Shown piece after piece: positions 8,395 to 18,250 of a stretch of 64,000 nucleotides of DNA. Source of the DNA: Methylococcus capsulatus str. Texas = ATCC 19069. GTDB lineage: Bacteria > Pseudomonadota > Gammaproteobacteria > Methylococcales > Methylococcaceae. The notes under the pieces were generated by a model. The model ran no database searches, was not told where the DNA came from, and saw only the letters and a program-made list of their open reading frames with translations. How positions within the stretch are numbered: the stretch's first letter is position 1; each line of letters starts with the position of its first letter. The stretch covers positions 372,001 to 436,000 of the forward strand of contig NZ_KE384224.1 of assembly GCF_000424685.1 (NCBI RefSeq), read 5' to 3'. The translations under genes and the position numbers were made by a program.

Positions 8395-10515
8395 ATGAAC
8401 GCAACCGCTCCCGGGACTCCCCCAAACCCGCCGCAGTCCACCGGCACACTGATGCCGCTGGTGAGTTTCCGGCGGCACCGCCGGATCGCGCTGATGGTCA
8501 TGGCCGTGGTCGTCGTTTTCGGGGCCGGATTCGCCTGGGTCAAAGGCAAGGCCGTCTATTCGGCCACCGCGGTGCTGTACGTGGCGCCGCATTTCGTGAA
8601 CATCCTCAAGGAATCCAAGGAGCTGGACATCCCCGCCTATGATCAGTTCATCGAACATCAGGCACTGACGGTACCGCGTTACGACATACTGCTGGAATCG
8701 CTGGCCAAGCTTGGAGACAGACGGTATGTCTGGCAGAAGAAGAAGGAATCGGACCGTCGGGCCGCCGAACGACTGCAAGCAGCACTCGAGGTCAAGCCGG
8801 TCAAGGACAGCTACCTCATCACGGTCACGCTGGAATCGACCACGCCGGACCATCTCGACGAACTGGTCAACACCATCGTCGACACCTATCTCGAAAAATC
8901 CCGGGAATCGGACTCCTTTTTCGCCCGCAACGTGCGCCTGACCAGCCTGAGGGAACGGCGCGGGCAGATCCAGGGTGAAATCGACGCAAAGCTTGCCCGC
9001 CGCACCGAGATCGCTCAGGAACTGAGCGTGACGACATTCAGCGAACAGCTGGCAAGCCCCTACGACAAGCTGCTGATCGAAAGCCAGAATGCCCTGGCCA
9101 TGGCGCAGCGCAACCGGCTGGCGAGCGAAGCCGCCCTGGCGCTGTTCGAAGACCGGAAGAGCGGACAGGATGCCATCGCCGCGGCGGCCTTCGACACCAT
9201 CCAGAAAGACCCGGGGCTGATCAGCCTGAAAGGCAGCCTCTACAAGCGCCGCAGCGAGCTGCTGCAGCAGGCCAGCGGCCTCGATCCCCGGCACCCTCTG
9301 AAAATCCAGATCGACCGCGAATTCAAGGAGATCGATGAGGAACTCAACCGAACCGTCGACAAGCTCACCGAGCAGGTCGCGAAGAGTTTCATCGATCAGC
9401 GCAAAGCCGACGTGAAGCGGGACCGTCAGATCGAACAGGAACTCTCCCTCCAGCTCGAATCCTTTCGTCAGAAGGCTTCCTGGTTCGCGGCGCTGTACAA
9501 CGAGGCCCTGAGCCTCAGCGACGAAATCGAACGCAGCCGTAAGCAGCTCGACATGATCGACGAGCGTATCGAGTTCTTCGAGCTGGAGTCGCGGGCACCC
9601 GGTTTCGTTCGTGTCGAAACCTATGCCCGTCCGCCGGAGCTGCCGGTCAAGGGCGGTCGGAAGAAGCTGTTCGCCGTGGTCCTGGTGTTGGCATTGGCGC
9701 TGGGCGCCGCCACTCCGGTCGGGCTCGATATGCTGGATCAGCGCATCCGCACCACCGGCCAGGTCGCCAAGATCATCGGTCACAGACCAGTCGCCTGGTT
9801 CGTCGAACATCACGGCAGCCCCGATCTCAAACGGATGAGCGCAGACCAGCTACGCCGGCTGGCCATCGCCGTAAACCGGGAGCGGGAGATGCACGGCAGC
9901 CGGTTGGTGTCGTTGACCTCCGTCAAACCGGAAGCCGGGGTGACCGACCTCGCTCTGGATCTGGCCGCCGAACTCGGCGTGCTCGGCGTGCCTACCGTGG
10001 TCGTGGAGGCCGATCCCCTCAAGCCTGACCCTCGCTATCGGGGCGGCTCGGCCCAGCCCGGCTTGGCCGATCTGTTGGCCGGTTCCGGCGAAGTCACGGC
10101 GGCGGTCGTACCGGCGGCCGGCGGATTGCCGGCCCGGCTGGGAACGGGAACCGCTCCGGGCCGCCAGTTGTTCGCCTATCCCGCCCTGCGCCGCTGCCTC
10201 GACGAGCTGAAGGCGGCCTACGATCTCGTGCTGATCGATGCGCCGCCCCTGCTTTTGTCCGCCGATGCCGAATACCTGGTGGAGATCGCGGACGTTACCC
10301 TGCTGCTGGTCGGCGCCGGCCAGGTCAAACCGGGGGAACTGCGGCGGGCGGCCGGCATCCTGGAAAAGATCGACCCGAAGGCGGTGGGCTTCGTGGTCAC
10401 CCGGCTGGAGGTCTATCGTGGCGGCGGCTATTACGCCAAACTGGCCGAGGAGTTCGCACTGGCCGCCAGCCATGAGAACGGGCAGAAACACACTTCGAGG
10501 AGGCTGGAGGGATGA
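8395..10515 (+). CDS. Wzc-like chain-length determinant with degenerate BY-kinase domain
   Basis: 706 residues. Residues 1-55 hold a first membrane helix (IALMVMAVVVVFGAGFAWV), then a long periplasmic GNVR/Wzz-type coiled-coil region (about 60-420) and a second helix (FAVVLVLALALGAATPVG). The cytoplasmic domain aligns with bacterial tyrosine kinases: Walker B VLIDAPP is intact, but Walker A is S509-VKPEAGV-T517, with valine where the ATP-binding lysine should be, and Walker A' reads VVVEADPLKP. The C-terminus has only a few tyrosines (YRGGGYY). It acts in the inner membrane to set chain length and gate export with the Wza-like protein. Loss of kinase activity is an inference. Confidence 0.88.
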   Translation: MNATAPGTPPNPPQSTGTLMPLVSFRRHRRIALMVMAVVVVFGAGFAWVKGKAVYSATAVLYVAPHFVNILKESKELDIPAYDQFIEHQALTVPRYDILLESLAKLGDRRYVWQKKKESDRRAAERLQAALEVKPVKDSYLITVTLESTTPDHLDELVNTIVDTYLEKSRESDSFFARNVRLTSLRERRGQIQGEIDAKLARRTEIAQELSVTTFSEQLASPYDKLLIESQNALAMAQRNRLASEAALALFEDRKSGQDAIAAAAFDTIQKDPGLISLKGSLYKRRSELLQQASGLDPRHPLKIQIDREFKEIDEELNRTVDKLTEQVAKSFIDQRKADVKRDRQIEQELSLQLESFRQKASWFAALYNEALSLSDEIERSRKQLDMIDERIEFFELESRAPGFVRVETYARPPELPVKGGRKKLFAVVLVLALALGAATPVGLDMLDQRIRTTGQVAKIIGHRPVAWFVEHHGSPDLKRMSADQLRRLAIAVNREREMHGSRLVSLTSVKPEAGVTDLALDLAAELGVLGVPTVVVEADPLKPDPRYRGGSAQPGLADLLAGSGEVTAAVVPAAGGLPARLGTGTAPGRQLFAYPALRRCLDELKAAYDLVLIDAPPLLLSADAEYLVEIADVTLLLVGAGQVKPGELRRAAGILEKIDPKAVGFVVTRLEVYRGGGYYAKLAEEFALAASHENGQKHTSRRLEG

Positions 10516-11570
10516 AACCGGGGTTCCTTTACGTGCTGCACAGCGGCAATCTGTACGGTACCGAACGCATGGCGTTGGCGACCCTGGATGGTTTGCGCGA
10601 CCGCTTGGAACCCGTCCTGTTCGCCCCGCCCGGACCGGCCCTGGAGGAGGCCGGGCGGCTGGACATCCCGGCGGTGGCATTCCGCGGCGCGCCTGACCTG
10701 GCCATCAGAGTCCGGCCCTGGATCGCCCACCACCGCCGGATCGCGTTCGCTGCCACCGGCGTGAGTCATTCCCTGATATTCCTGGCCTGGAACCGCCTGT
10801 ATCGGCGCCGCAACGTGCACCTCCACCTCGTGCACGGCGGCACGGACGAACGCGAAAGCTACGGCCGCAAACGGCTCCTCAACGGAACAGGCGTACGCTT
10901 CGTCGCGGTGTCCGAATTCGTACGCGAACGCCTGCTCGCACATGGCGTCACCGAAGCCGACATCGAAGTCTGCGAGAATTTCCTGCCGGACCGGCAGATC
11001 GCCGCGGCCCCCCGGCGGCCGGCGTTCCGTGAGGGAGTCCGCAACGTCGTCGTGGTTTCGCGCGTCGATCCGATCAAGCGGATCGATCTGCTGTTCGACT
11101 GCCTGGACCGGCACCCGGCACTCGAGCGTTTGGATTTCCGCATCTGCGGTACGGGCTGGGACCTGGAGGTGCTGCGGGCACGCGCGGAAAAGGATCATCC
11201 GAACGTGGTATTCGAAGGCTTCAGCGACAGAGTTCCGCAAATCCTGGCAGAGAGCGATCTGTTGCTGCACCTGTGCCCATGCGAGCCGTTCGGCCTCGCC
11301 ATCCTGGAAGCCATGGCCGCCGGCGTTCCCGTGCTGGTGCCGGATACCGGCGGCGCGGCATCGCTGATCGAACCCGGCGTTTCTGGATTTCAGTTCCGCG
11401 CCGGTGACACCGACGATCTGGGAACCGTACTGGAGGAAGTCGCCGGCCTTGCGCCGGCGAGCCTGGACCGCATCGTCGCGGCGGCCGACGCCAGGCTGCG
11501 CGAACGTTATTCGAGCAAGGCCGGGTTGGAACGCTATGCCAGACTGTTCGAGGAGCTGACCGATGACTGA
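10512..11570 (+). CDS. Family 4 glycosyltransferase
   Basis: 352 residues. The N-terminal GT-B domain has YVLHSGNLYGTERMAL; the C-terminal GT4 domain has VVVVSRVDPIKRIDLL, ICGTGWDLE and CPCEPFGLAILEAMAAG (EX7E motif). The start ATGA overlaps the stop of the Wzc-like gene, and its own end overlaps the next glycosyltransferase by 8 nt, so the genes are translationally coupled. Cytoplasmic; substrate unknown. Confidence 0.9.
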   Translation: MKPGFLYVLHSGNLYGTERMALATLDGLRDRLEPVLFAPPGPALEEAGRLDIPAVAFRGAPDLAIRVRPWIAHHRRIAFAATGVSHSLIFLAWNRLYRRRNVHLHLVHGGTDERESYGRKRLLNGTGVRFVAVSEFVRERLLAHGVTEADIEVCENFLPDRQIAAAPRRPAFREGVRNVVVVSRVDPIKRIDLLFDCLDRHPALERLDFRICGTGWDLEVLRARAEKDHPNVVFEGFSDRVPQILAESDLLLHLCPCEPFGLAILEAMAAGVPVLVPDTGGAASLIEPGVSGFQFRAGDTDDLGTVLEEVAGLAPASLDRIVAAADARLRERYSSKAGLERYARLFEELTDD

Positions 11571-12579
11571 ACCGACACTTTCCGGCCGGCCTCTGCTGTC
11601 GGTCGTCGTCATCGGCCGGAACGAGGGCGAGCGCCTGAGTCGCTGTCTCGCCTCGGTGCGTGACATGCGGGATCCCGGTGGTCCGGTAGAGATCATCTAC
11701 GTCGATTCGGCTTCTCGGGACGACAGCGTGGCGCGCGCACGCGCGTTCGGTGCGAAAGTCATCGAGGTGAAGCCCGAACGGCCTTCCGCTGCCTTGGGAC
11801 GCAACGCCGGCTGGCGGGAAGCCAAAGCGCCGTATCTGCTCTTTCTCGATGGCGATACCGTACTGCACCCGGATTTCGTCGCCGACTCGCTGCCCGAGTT
11901 TGACGACCCGAAGGTCGCCGTGGTCTGGGGACACCGGCGTGAACTCCATCCCGAACAGTCGTTGTTCAACCGCGTGCTGGATCTCGACTGGATCTATCCG
12001 CCCGGCCCTTCCGATTTCTGCGGAGGCGACGCCCTGATGCGCGCCGATGTCGTCCGTTCCGTGGGGGGCTTCGACGCCAGCCTGATCGCCGGGGAGGAGC
12101 CGGAAATGTGCCAGCGCATCCGGGCTCTGGGTTTCACCATCCTGCACGTCGACCGCCCCATGACCGGGCACGACCTGGCCATGAAAACCTGGGCGAGTTA
12201 CTGGAAGCGGGCGTTCCGGGCGGGCTATGCCTATGCCGAAGTGTCCGAGCGGCTGCGGCACACGGCCTTTCCGCTGTGGCTGGCGGATGCCCGGAGGAAC
12301 CTGCTGCGCGGCGGTTTCCTGAGTCTGCTGTTCGCTGCCGGAGTGGTGGGGCTGGCGATCGCCAAGAGCATGCTGCCGCCGGTGCTGGCGCTGGCGTTCT
12401 TCCTGGCGCTGGCCTTGCGCTCGGCCTGGAAGGCCAGCTGGAAAGGGGGCGGGCTCTGGACGCTGCTGCTCTATGGCATCCACTCACATCTCCAACAGAT
12501 TCCCATCCTGGCCGGCCAGATCGCCTGTCGGCTCGACCGCCTGCGTCACCACCGCCGTTTCCTGATCGAGTACAAGTGA
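11563..12579 (+). CDS. GT2 glycosyltransferase with C-terminal membrane helices
   Basis: 338 residues. The GT2 core has [25 protein letters not shown] and [11 protein letters not shown] (DGD as the metal-binding DXD), with GGDALMR and [12 protein letters not shown]. One or two hydrophobic helices near residues 245-290 tether it to the inner membrane. It lies between a GT4 gene (8-nt overlap) and an acetyltransferase gene in the rightward polysaccharide operon. Confidence 0.88.
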   Translation: MTEPTLSGRPLLSVVVIGRNEGERLSRCLASVRDMRDPGGPVEIIYVDSASRDDSVARARAFGAKVIEVKPERPSAALGRNAGWREAKAPYLLFLDGDTVLHPDFVADSLPEFDDPKVAVVWGHRRELHPEQSLFNRVLDLDWIYPPGPSDFCGGDALMRADVVRSVGGFDASLIAGEEPEMCQRIRALGFTILHVDRPMTGHDLAMKTWASYWKRAFRAGYAYAEVSERLRHTAFPLWLADARRNLLRGGFLSLLFAAGVVGLAIAKSMLPPVLALAFFLALALRSAWKASWKGGGLWTLLLYGIHSHLQQIPILAGQIACRLDRLRHHRRFLIEYK

Positions 12580-12583
12580 TGCC

Positions 12584-13174
12584 ATGTCCAAGATCGCCAA
12601 ACGTCTCCTGCTGGGTTTACTGACACCGGCCGCCGCCATCGCCGACCGCCTGGAATCCTGGCACCGCCTGTGGGCTCATGCACGGCTCAAGGCGGCCCTC
12701 GATTCGGCCCTGGATCCTTCCGTCGTTGTGCTGGGAACGCCCGAACTGCATGGCAGCAGAAACATCCACCTGGGGCGGGATCTGTTCCTTTATCCCGGCC
12801 TGTACCTGGAAACCCAGGAACGAGGCCATATCGAGATCGGCGACGGTGTCGTGCTGTCGCGTGGAGTGCACATCGTGTCCTATGCCTCGGTCATCCTGGA
12901 AGACGGTGTGATGGTGGGCGAATACACCAGCATCCGGGACGCCAATCACCGCATCGCCGCAGGCCGCTCCGTGCGGGACACCGGCCATGATGCCGAGCCG
13001 GTCCGGATCGGGCGCAACGCCTGGATCGGGCGGGGCGCGGTCATCCTGCGGGGAGTCACGATCGGGGAGGCGGCCGTAGTCGGCGCCAATGCGGTCGTGA
13101 CGCGCGATGTTCCCGCCGGCGCGGTCGTGGCCGGGGTGCCCGCCCGTTCCATCGAGCGCAAACGCGCCGGCTGA
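12584..13174 (+). CDS. WcaF/MaA-type left-handed beta-helix acetyltransferase
   Basis: 196 residues. Hexapeptide repeats run from about residue 60 ([32 protein letters not shown]) to [21 protein letters not shown] and VVAGVPAR, as in polysaccharide O-acetyltransferases. The DANHRI loop contains the His used as catalytic base in this fold. Its TGA overlaps the A of the ligase gene's ATG by one base. It probably acetylates a repeat-unit sugar. Confidence 0.88.
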   Translation: MSKIAKRLLLGLLTPAAAIADRLESWHRLWAHARLKAALDSALDPSVVVLGTPELHGSRNIHLGRDLFLYPGLYLETQERGHIEIGDGVVLSRGVHIVSYASVILEDGVMVGEYTSIRDANHRIAAGRSVRDTGHDAEPVRIGRNAWIGRGAVILRGVTIGEAAVVGANAVVTRDVPAGAVVAGVPARSIERKRAG

Positions 13175-14556
13175 TGCTGTCCTACATCGCGCTGCTGCCC
13201 GGCATCGCGGCCTTTCTGATCGCCACCCGGCACGACGTCCAGTACGCCTTTCTCCGCGTCTATCTGCCGGTTCTGCTGCTCCTGCCGGATTATTACCGCT
13301 GCATTTTCCCCGGCTTGCCAGACCCGACCTTCAATCAGGCGGCCTGCGTCGCGGTGGCGGCGAGCTTCGCGATGAACGGCTTCCCCGGCTATCGGTTCAG
13401 CCTCAACGATCTCTGGGTGTTCGGCTATGCGCTGTGTGTCTCCATCTCCGAGTATCGCGCTTCCGGCTATTCCGATGCCCAGAATCTGATGTTCGCGATG
13501 CTGTTCAGCGGCGTCGTCCCTTATCTTTTGGCCAAGAGCCTGATCGAGCCGTTCGGCAACCGCTTCCTGTTCGCCAAGATCTGTGTGCTGTCGATGGCGG
13601 CCGTCTCGATCCTGAATCTGGTCGAGCTGCGTCTGGGAATGAATCCGTGGCGGTTCGTGTTCGACCGGTTCTTTCCCGGCCAAGGTCTGGAATGGGTCAC
13701 GACCTTCCGTTTCGGTCTGGCGCGGGCAGGGGGGCCCTACGCCCACGCCCTGCTGGCGGGGATCATGATGATCGTCGCCTTCCGGCTGCAGCGCTGGCTG
13801 CAGTGGTCCGGAGCCTGGCCGGACAAGTTCGGTCTGTTGCCGTGGCTGCCTTACAAACCGGCGCTGTGGCTGAGTCTCACCACGGCTGGCGGCCTCTTCA
13901 TCACCCTGGCGAAAGGATCCTGGCTGGCCAGCTTCATCGGCGCCGGCCTGGTCGCGGTGGGCAGGAGCAAATACCGACGGGCGGCGATGGCGACGATCCT
14001 GGGCGGGATGATCATCGTCGGAATCCCGGCCCTCATCGCCTTCCTGGACTATGCCTCGGTCGGGCGCGAAAACGCCAAGGACGAAAATCAGGAAACCGCC
14101 GCTTATCGCTATGAACTGATCGAGCACTACGTGGACATCGCCAATCAGCAGCCGCTGTGGGGCTGGGGCCTGACCAAATGGCCGAAGGTACCGGGCGCGG
14201 AGTCCATCGACAACCACTACCTGCTGCTGTTGCTGATGCACGGTTATTTGGCCTCGGTGTTCTTCCTCCTGTTACTGCTCGGTACCCTGGTCCGCCTCCT
14301 GATCCACGGGCTGCGCCAGCCGCCCACCGGCCCGCCCGGCAGCTCGCTGTCGTTCACCCTGGCCGGCATCTATCTCGCCTATTTCGTCGCCATAGCCACG
14401 GTGTTCATGGGTCAGCAAACGATGCCCATGTTCTTCATGCTCACCGGCTGGGCGGAGAGCTACATGCAGCGGCGGAGCCCGGAATGGAGCGACGCCGGCG
14501 AGGCCGAGCGGCGGCTCGGGGCGGCGGTGCCATTCCGGTTCAGGCGGGTCTTATGA
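13174..14556 (+). CDS. O-antigen ligase/polymerase family membrane protein
   Basis: 460 residues with about ten to eleven predicted membrane helices spread over the protein and a periplasmic loop near residues 290-345 (YELIEHYVDIANQQPLWGWGLTKWPK), the pattern of the Wzy_C/O-antigen ligase family. GWGLT with a nearby basic and histidine-bearing loop (DNHYLLLLL) matches the catalytic loop of these enzymes. It is the likely repeat-unit polymerase of this locus, though a ligase cannot be excluded. Its 3' end overlaps by 6 nt, tail to tail, with the flippase-MFS gene on the other strand. Confidence 0.82.
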   Translation: MLSYIALLPGIAAFLIATRHDVQYAFLRVYLPVLLLLPDYYRCIFPGLPDPTFNQAACVAVAASFAMNGFPGYRFSLNDLWVFGYALCVSISEYRASGYSDAQNLMFAMLFSGVVPYLLAKSLIEPFGNRFLFAKICVLSMAAVSILNLVELRLGMNPWRFVFDRFFPGQGLEWVTTFRFGLARAGGPYAHALLAGIMMIVAFRLQRWLQWSGAWPDKFGLLPWLPYKPALWLSLTTAGGLFITLAKGSWLASFIGAGLVAVGRSKYRRAAMATILGGMIIVGIPALIAFLDYASVGRENAKDENQETAAYRYELIEHYVDIANQQPLWGWGLTKWPKVPGAESIDNHYLLLLLMHGYLASVFFLLLLLGTLVRLLIHGLRQPPTGPPGSSLSFTLAGIYLAYFVAIATVFMGQQTMPMFFMLTGWAESYMQRRSPEWSDAGEAERRLGAAVPFRFRRVL

Positions 14557-17367
14557 TGCCCCGGCCCCTTTGGCCTGGCCGATCAGCAGATTGCAGAGAA
14601 AGCCCACCAGCAACAGCCCGGATGCCATCCACAACAGGGCGAATCGGACATGGACCTCGGCGAGGCCGAGTCCGGTCAGCCAGGTTTCCAGCCCACATAC
14701 CAGCGGCGGAACGGCCACCGCCGCCACCGCCCACGCCGTCAGCAGGCTGCCGTGAACCCGTCCGGTCCTGGAGGTCCCGAACAAATCCGCCGCATAAGCG
14801 GGCAAGGTGGCGATCCCGCCGCCTAAAAGGCCAACCGCGCCGGCACAGCAAACCACGAAAACGGCCAGGTCGGCGCCCAGACCGACGAAAGGCAGCGCCA
14901 TGCAGAGCGCCCCGCCTCCCAGGAAGACCCCGGTACAGACGGGCTGGCGGCCGAACCGGTCGGACGCCCAACCGCCGATCAGACGGCCGCCGACGTCGGC
15001 CAGACCCAATATCGCGACGAATGCCCCCGTGCCGGCCGCATCTGACATGTCCTGCAGTATCGGTACCGCCAGACGGGAGAGGCCGATGCCGGCGGCGGCG
15101 CTGAGAAAAAACATCGGCCAAAGCAGGTAAAACCGCGGCGACCGCCATTCCCGAGCGGGGGCCGGCTTGCCATCCGACGGCGACAGCCGCATGGCAAGGC
15201 AACCGGCGAGCAACAAAACCAAACCCAGCGATCCCAGGGCAAACGCGGTTTCCGCCACGCCCAAGGGTTCGGGATTTCCGCCGAGTTTCGGGAGTGCGTC
15301 CGCCAGCGGCCCGGCCGACAGAATGCCACTCCCGAGACCTGCAAGCGCCAGCCCGGCCATCATTCCACGGCGGGCGGGGAAGACCTGCATCAAGGCGGGC
15401 ATCGTGGCCACATAGCCAAAACCCAAGCCAAGACCGCCGGCCATGCCGTAGCCGGACAAAACCAGATTCCTCGCCTGAAGATGCGCGCCCGACAGCATGG
15501 ACAGGAGAGCGGCCAGAAAGAGCAGGGAGGCGGCGAAAAGCACCGGACGAGGTCCGACCCGGTCGGCCCAGCGGCCGCCGAAGCCTGCCGCCAACCCCAC
15601 GCCAAGCACGGCCAAGCCGGACATCCACGCCTGAGTCGGCATGAGGGCGGGCGCAAAGAGACTGGCGAGGAGTCCGCCGGGCAGGACGAGCGAGTACAAC
15701 AGTCCAAGACCCGTGAATACACCGAATGTGGCGACCGGGACCGGCCAGCGGCTGAAGCCGCTCGGGGCCGCCGCCCCGGGTGAATCGCTGCCACGCCGGC
15801 CGATACGCAGCATCTGGCCCAGTCTGGCCAGGGCGGTGTGCACGACCCGCCGCTCGTCGGGCCGGGCCAGAAGGGCGAACACGAGACCGAGGGTGACAGC
15901 CCCATAGGCCACGCCGAACAAGACCAGCATGCCGAACGCCTCCCACCGACCGAGCCCGGCGAGCTCGGGCCGGCCGGACACGGCCCGGCTGGCCAGATAG
16001 CCGACCAGATAGGGCAGAGCCCCGATGGGAGCGACCTCCCGGAAAAACCGGAACTGGCCGATGCCCAATTGCGCGTTGGCATAAACGATGACGCCCAGGC
16101 TGCTGCCGATCCGGGTCAGCATGATCGTCCCGGCCAGGGCGAGCAGGCCGGTTTCACCCCGCCACTTCATCCAGGCCAGGCCCACCGCCAACAGGACGAT
16201 CTGCGGCACGATGAAAGCCCAGAAAGTGCGGGCGGGCGAGTTGATCGCCTGGAAATAACTGGTGACCGGGGCCGTCAGCGCGTGGATGTGGAAGCCGACC
16301 GCGGCATAGAGCAGCAGGGTCGCGGCATCGGCGACCGGGACGCTCTGTCCCATCCAGGCCGTGATCAGCACCGTCGCGAACGGTGCCATGAATCCCAGCG
16401 CCAGGCCATTGAGCGCATTCAGGTAGCGCGAGGAGCGCAGATACAGCCGCACCAGCTCTTCACGCTCGCCGAGAGTGTGCAAATGGGTGATCGCCGACAG
16501 CAGGCTGTTGGTCGCCGAATTGAAGAGCTGGGTGGCCATCATCGGGAATTTCTGACTGATGTCCAGCAGACCGACCGCGCCGGGATGGTGGGTGACATAG
16601 CCGGCCAGCGCCCGTTCGCTGGTATTCAGGAAGACGCTGAGCAGGCCGTTCGCCTGCATGACACCGCCATACTCCAGGAACGGTCGCCACTGGGCCTTTC
16701 CCAGTCCCCACAGATGGATGCGGAACCCGGGCAGCAGCCGGTGAAACCAGGTCAGGGTCAGCGTCAGCGCGAACACGGCGCGCAGCACGTAGGCTGCCAT
16801 CATCCCGACCAGACCCCAGCCCTGGAGCAGGAAGACGACGATCAGCACGGCCTCCAGGGTCGAGCAGATCAGCGAGATCACCGCGTTTTCCGCGTTGCGG
16901 TGGATGCCGCCCATGACGTAACCGTAAGGAATCAGAAGCTCCAGCAGCATCGCCCCCACGACGCCCAGCACCAGGAGCCGCATCGTTTCCTGCATCCCCG
17001 GGTCGACATGGAACCAGGCGTAGAGCCAAGGCATCGAGACCCACAATGTTCCCAGGATGAGGCACCCGAGCGCCAGCGTGAGCCAGATGCCGGCTCCCAT
17101 CATGCGCCCGATGTCGTCGAGCCGGCCATGAGCGTAGTATTCCGCCGAATAACGTATGTACACCCCGGCGATGCCGAAGGTGCTCATGCCGATGTAACCC
17201 AGCACCAGGAAACAGGTGGCCCAGATGCTGTAGTCCTGCAGCGAAACGTGCAGGAGGATGAACGGCGGGAGGCCGACACGGGTGACCAGATAGATCAGCT
17301 GCCCGACGACGCTGGCGATGGCATTCCTGGAGAGGCGGGTATGGGCGTTGCGGTGATCGTCGGCCAT
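14551..17367 (-). CDS. Fusion of a Wzx-type polysaccharide flippase and an MFS (OFA-like) transporter
   Basis: 938 residues. Residues 1 to about 510 look like a polysaccharide flippase of the MATE/Wzx superfamily: SRNAIASVVGQLIYLVTRVGLPPFIL, repeated paired helices and a typical 12-14 helix count. After a linker rich in Gly, Ser and Ala (about 515-545), a second 12-helix unit follows with MFS features: GRWADRVGPRP between helices 2 and 3, GMMAGLALAGLGSGI and GGRLIGGWASDRFGRQP, as in oxalate/formate-antiporter-family carriers. One continuous frame with no stop covers both. The start at 17367 is the only sensible ATG. It is transcribed alone, divergent from the GT25 gene. The flippase half probably moves the lipid-linked repeat unit; the MFS substrate is unknown. 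Confidence 0.85.
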   Translation of the reverse strand: MADDHRNAHTRLSRNAIASVVGQLIYLVTRVGLPPFILLHVSLQDYSIWATCFLVLGYIGMSTFGIAGVYIRYSAEYYAHGRLDDIGRMMGAGIWLTLALGCLILGTLWVSMPWLYAWFHVDPGMQETMRLLVLGVVGAMLLELLIPYGYVMGGIHRNAENAVISLICSTLEAVLIVVFLLQGWGLVGMMAAYVLRAVFALTLTLTWFHRLLPGFRIHLWGLGKAQWRPFLEYGGVMQANGLLSVFLNTSERALAGYVTHHPGAVGLLDISQKFPMMATQLFNSATNSLLSAITHLHTLGEREELVRLYLRSSRYLNALNGLALGFMAPFATVLITAWMGQSVPVADAATLLLYAAVGFHIHALTAPVTSYFQAINSPARTFWAFIVPQIVLLAVGLAWMKWRGETGLLALAGTIMLTRIGSSLGVIVYANAQLGIGQFRFFREVAPIGALPYLVGYLASRAVSGRPELAGLGRWEAFGMLVLFGVAYGAVTLGLVFALLARPDERRVVHTALARLGQMLRIGRRGSDSPGAAAPSGFSRWPVPVATFGVFTGLGLLYSLVLPGGLLASLFAPALMPTQAWMSGLAVLGVGLAAGFGGRWADRVGPRPVLFAASLLFLAALLSMLSGAHLQARNLVLSGYGMAGGLGLGFGYVATMPALMQVFPARRGMMAGLALAGLGSGILSAGPLADALPKLGGNPEPLGVAETAFALGSLGLVLLLAGCLAMRLSPSDGKPAPAREWRSPRFYLLWPMFFLSAAAGIGLSRLAVPILQDMSDAAGTGAFVAILGLADVGGRLIGGWASDRFGRQPVCTGVFLGGGALCMALPFVGLGADLAVFVVCCAGAVGLLGGGIATLPAYAADLFGTSRTGRVHGSLLTAWAVAAVAVPPLVCGLETWLTGLGLAEVHVRFALLWMASGLLLVGFLCNLLIGQAKGAGAS

Positions 17368-17498
17368 GGAGTGCAGCTCCGGTGCTTCGAAGGGCGCGTT
17401 ATTTTGCCACGCCCACGGGCGGCCGGCTGCAGCGACCTGTGGATCGACGACGGCTGGGGTATGATGGACGGCATCGAGCGCATAAGGAGGGGGAAACC

Positions 17499-18227
17499 GT
17501 GCATCTGATGGATTATTTCGACCGCTGCTACATCATCAATCTGCCCGAACGCCGTGACCGCCGGCGTGAGATGGAGAAGGAGCTGGAACGGGCCGGCATG
17601 CCGCCGATGCCCGGCCGGGTGGAGTTTTTCCCGGCGATCCGGCCCGAATCCGCCGGGCCGTTTCCCAGTATCGGCGCGCACGGCTGCTTCCTGAGCCATC
17701 TGGGCATTTTGCGTGCGGCCAAGGCCCAGGGTCTCCGCAATGTCCTGATACTCGAGGACGACCTCACCTTCGCCGCGCAGTTTCCCGAAGTTGAAGAGAA
17801 GCTGCTCGGCGAGTTGCGCGAAACCCCCTGGGATTTCGCGTTCTTCGGCCATGTAGTGGAGTTTCCCGAAGTCCCGCCAGACAGGGCGCACCTGGAACCC
17901 TACGCCGGCCCCATCGTCACGGCGCACTTCTATGCGGTCAACGGTGCCGTGATCGACCGCCTGCTGGGGTTTCTCGATGCTCTGTTGCAGCGTCCGCCGG
18001 GCCATCCGGACGGCGGACCCATGCACGTGGATGGAGCGTACTCGACGTTCCGGCAGCAGAATCCCGACGTGGTCACCTTGGTGGCGGTGCCCAGCCAGGG
18101 ATGGCAGCGCAGTTCGCGCAGCGACATCGCTCCCAACCGATGGTACGACCGCTGGCCTTTGGTGCGGAGCCTGGTCGCCCTGGCCCGGCGGGGCAAGACA
18201 TGGTTACGCGGCAACCGCCGGCATTGA
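17499..18227 (+). CDS. Family 25 (LPS-type) glycosyltransferase
   Basis: 242 residues. It opens with CYIINLPERRDRRREM, the GT25 signature, then GAHGCFLSHLGILRAAKAQG and ILEDDLTF, the Glu-Asp-Asp metal site. The C-terminal DGAYSTFRQQ also fits. A GTG start at 17499 is chosen because GGAGG lies 8 nt upstream; the ATG at 17508 would be 17 nt away. It is divergent from the flippase-MFS gene, with 131 nt between them. It probably adds a sugar, galactose in characterised relatives, to the same polysaccharide or to LPS core. Confidence 0.88.
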   Translation: MHLMDYFDRCYIINLPERRDRRREMEKELERAGMPPMPGRVEFFPAIRPESAGPFPSIGAHGCFLSHLGILRAAKAQGLRNVLILEDDLTFAAQFPEVEEKLLGELRETPWDFAFFGHVVEFPEVPPDRAHLEPYAGPIVTAHFYAVNGAVIDRLLGFLDALLQRPPGHPDGGPMHVDGAYSTFRQQNPDVVTLVAVPSQGWQRSSRSDIAPNRWYDRWPLVRSLVALARRGKTWLRGNRRH

Positions 18228-18250
18228 GCCTTCGGTGGGTGGTGGATGGT

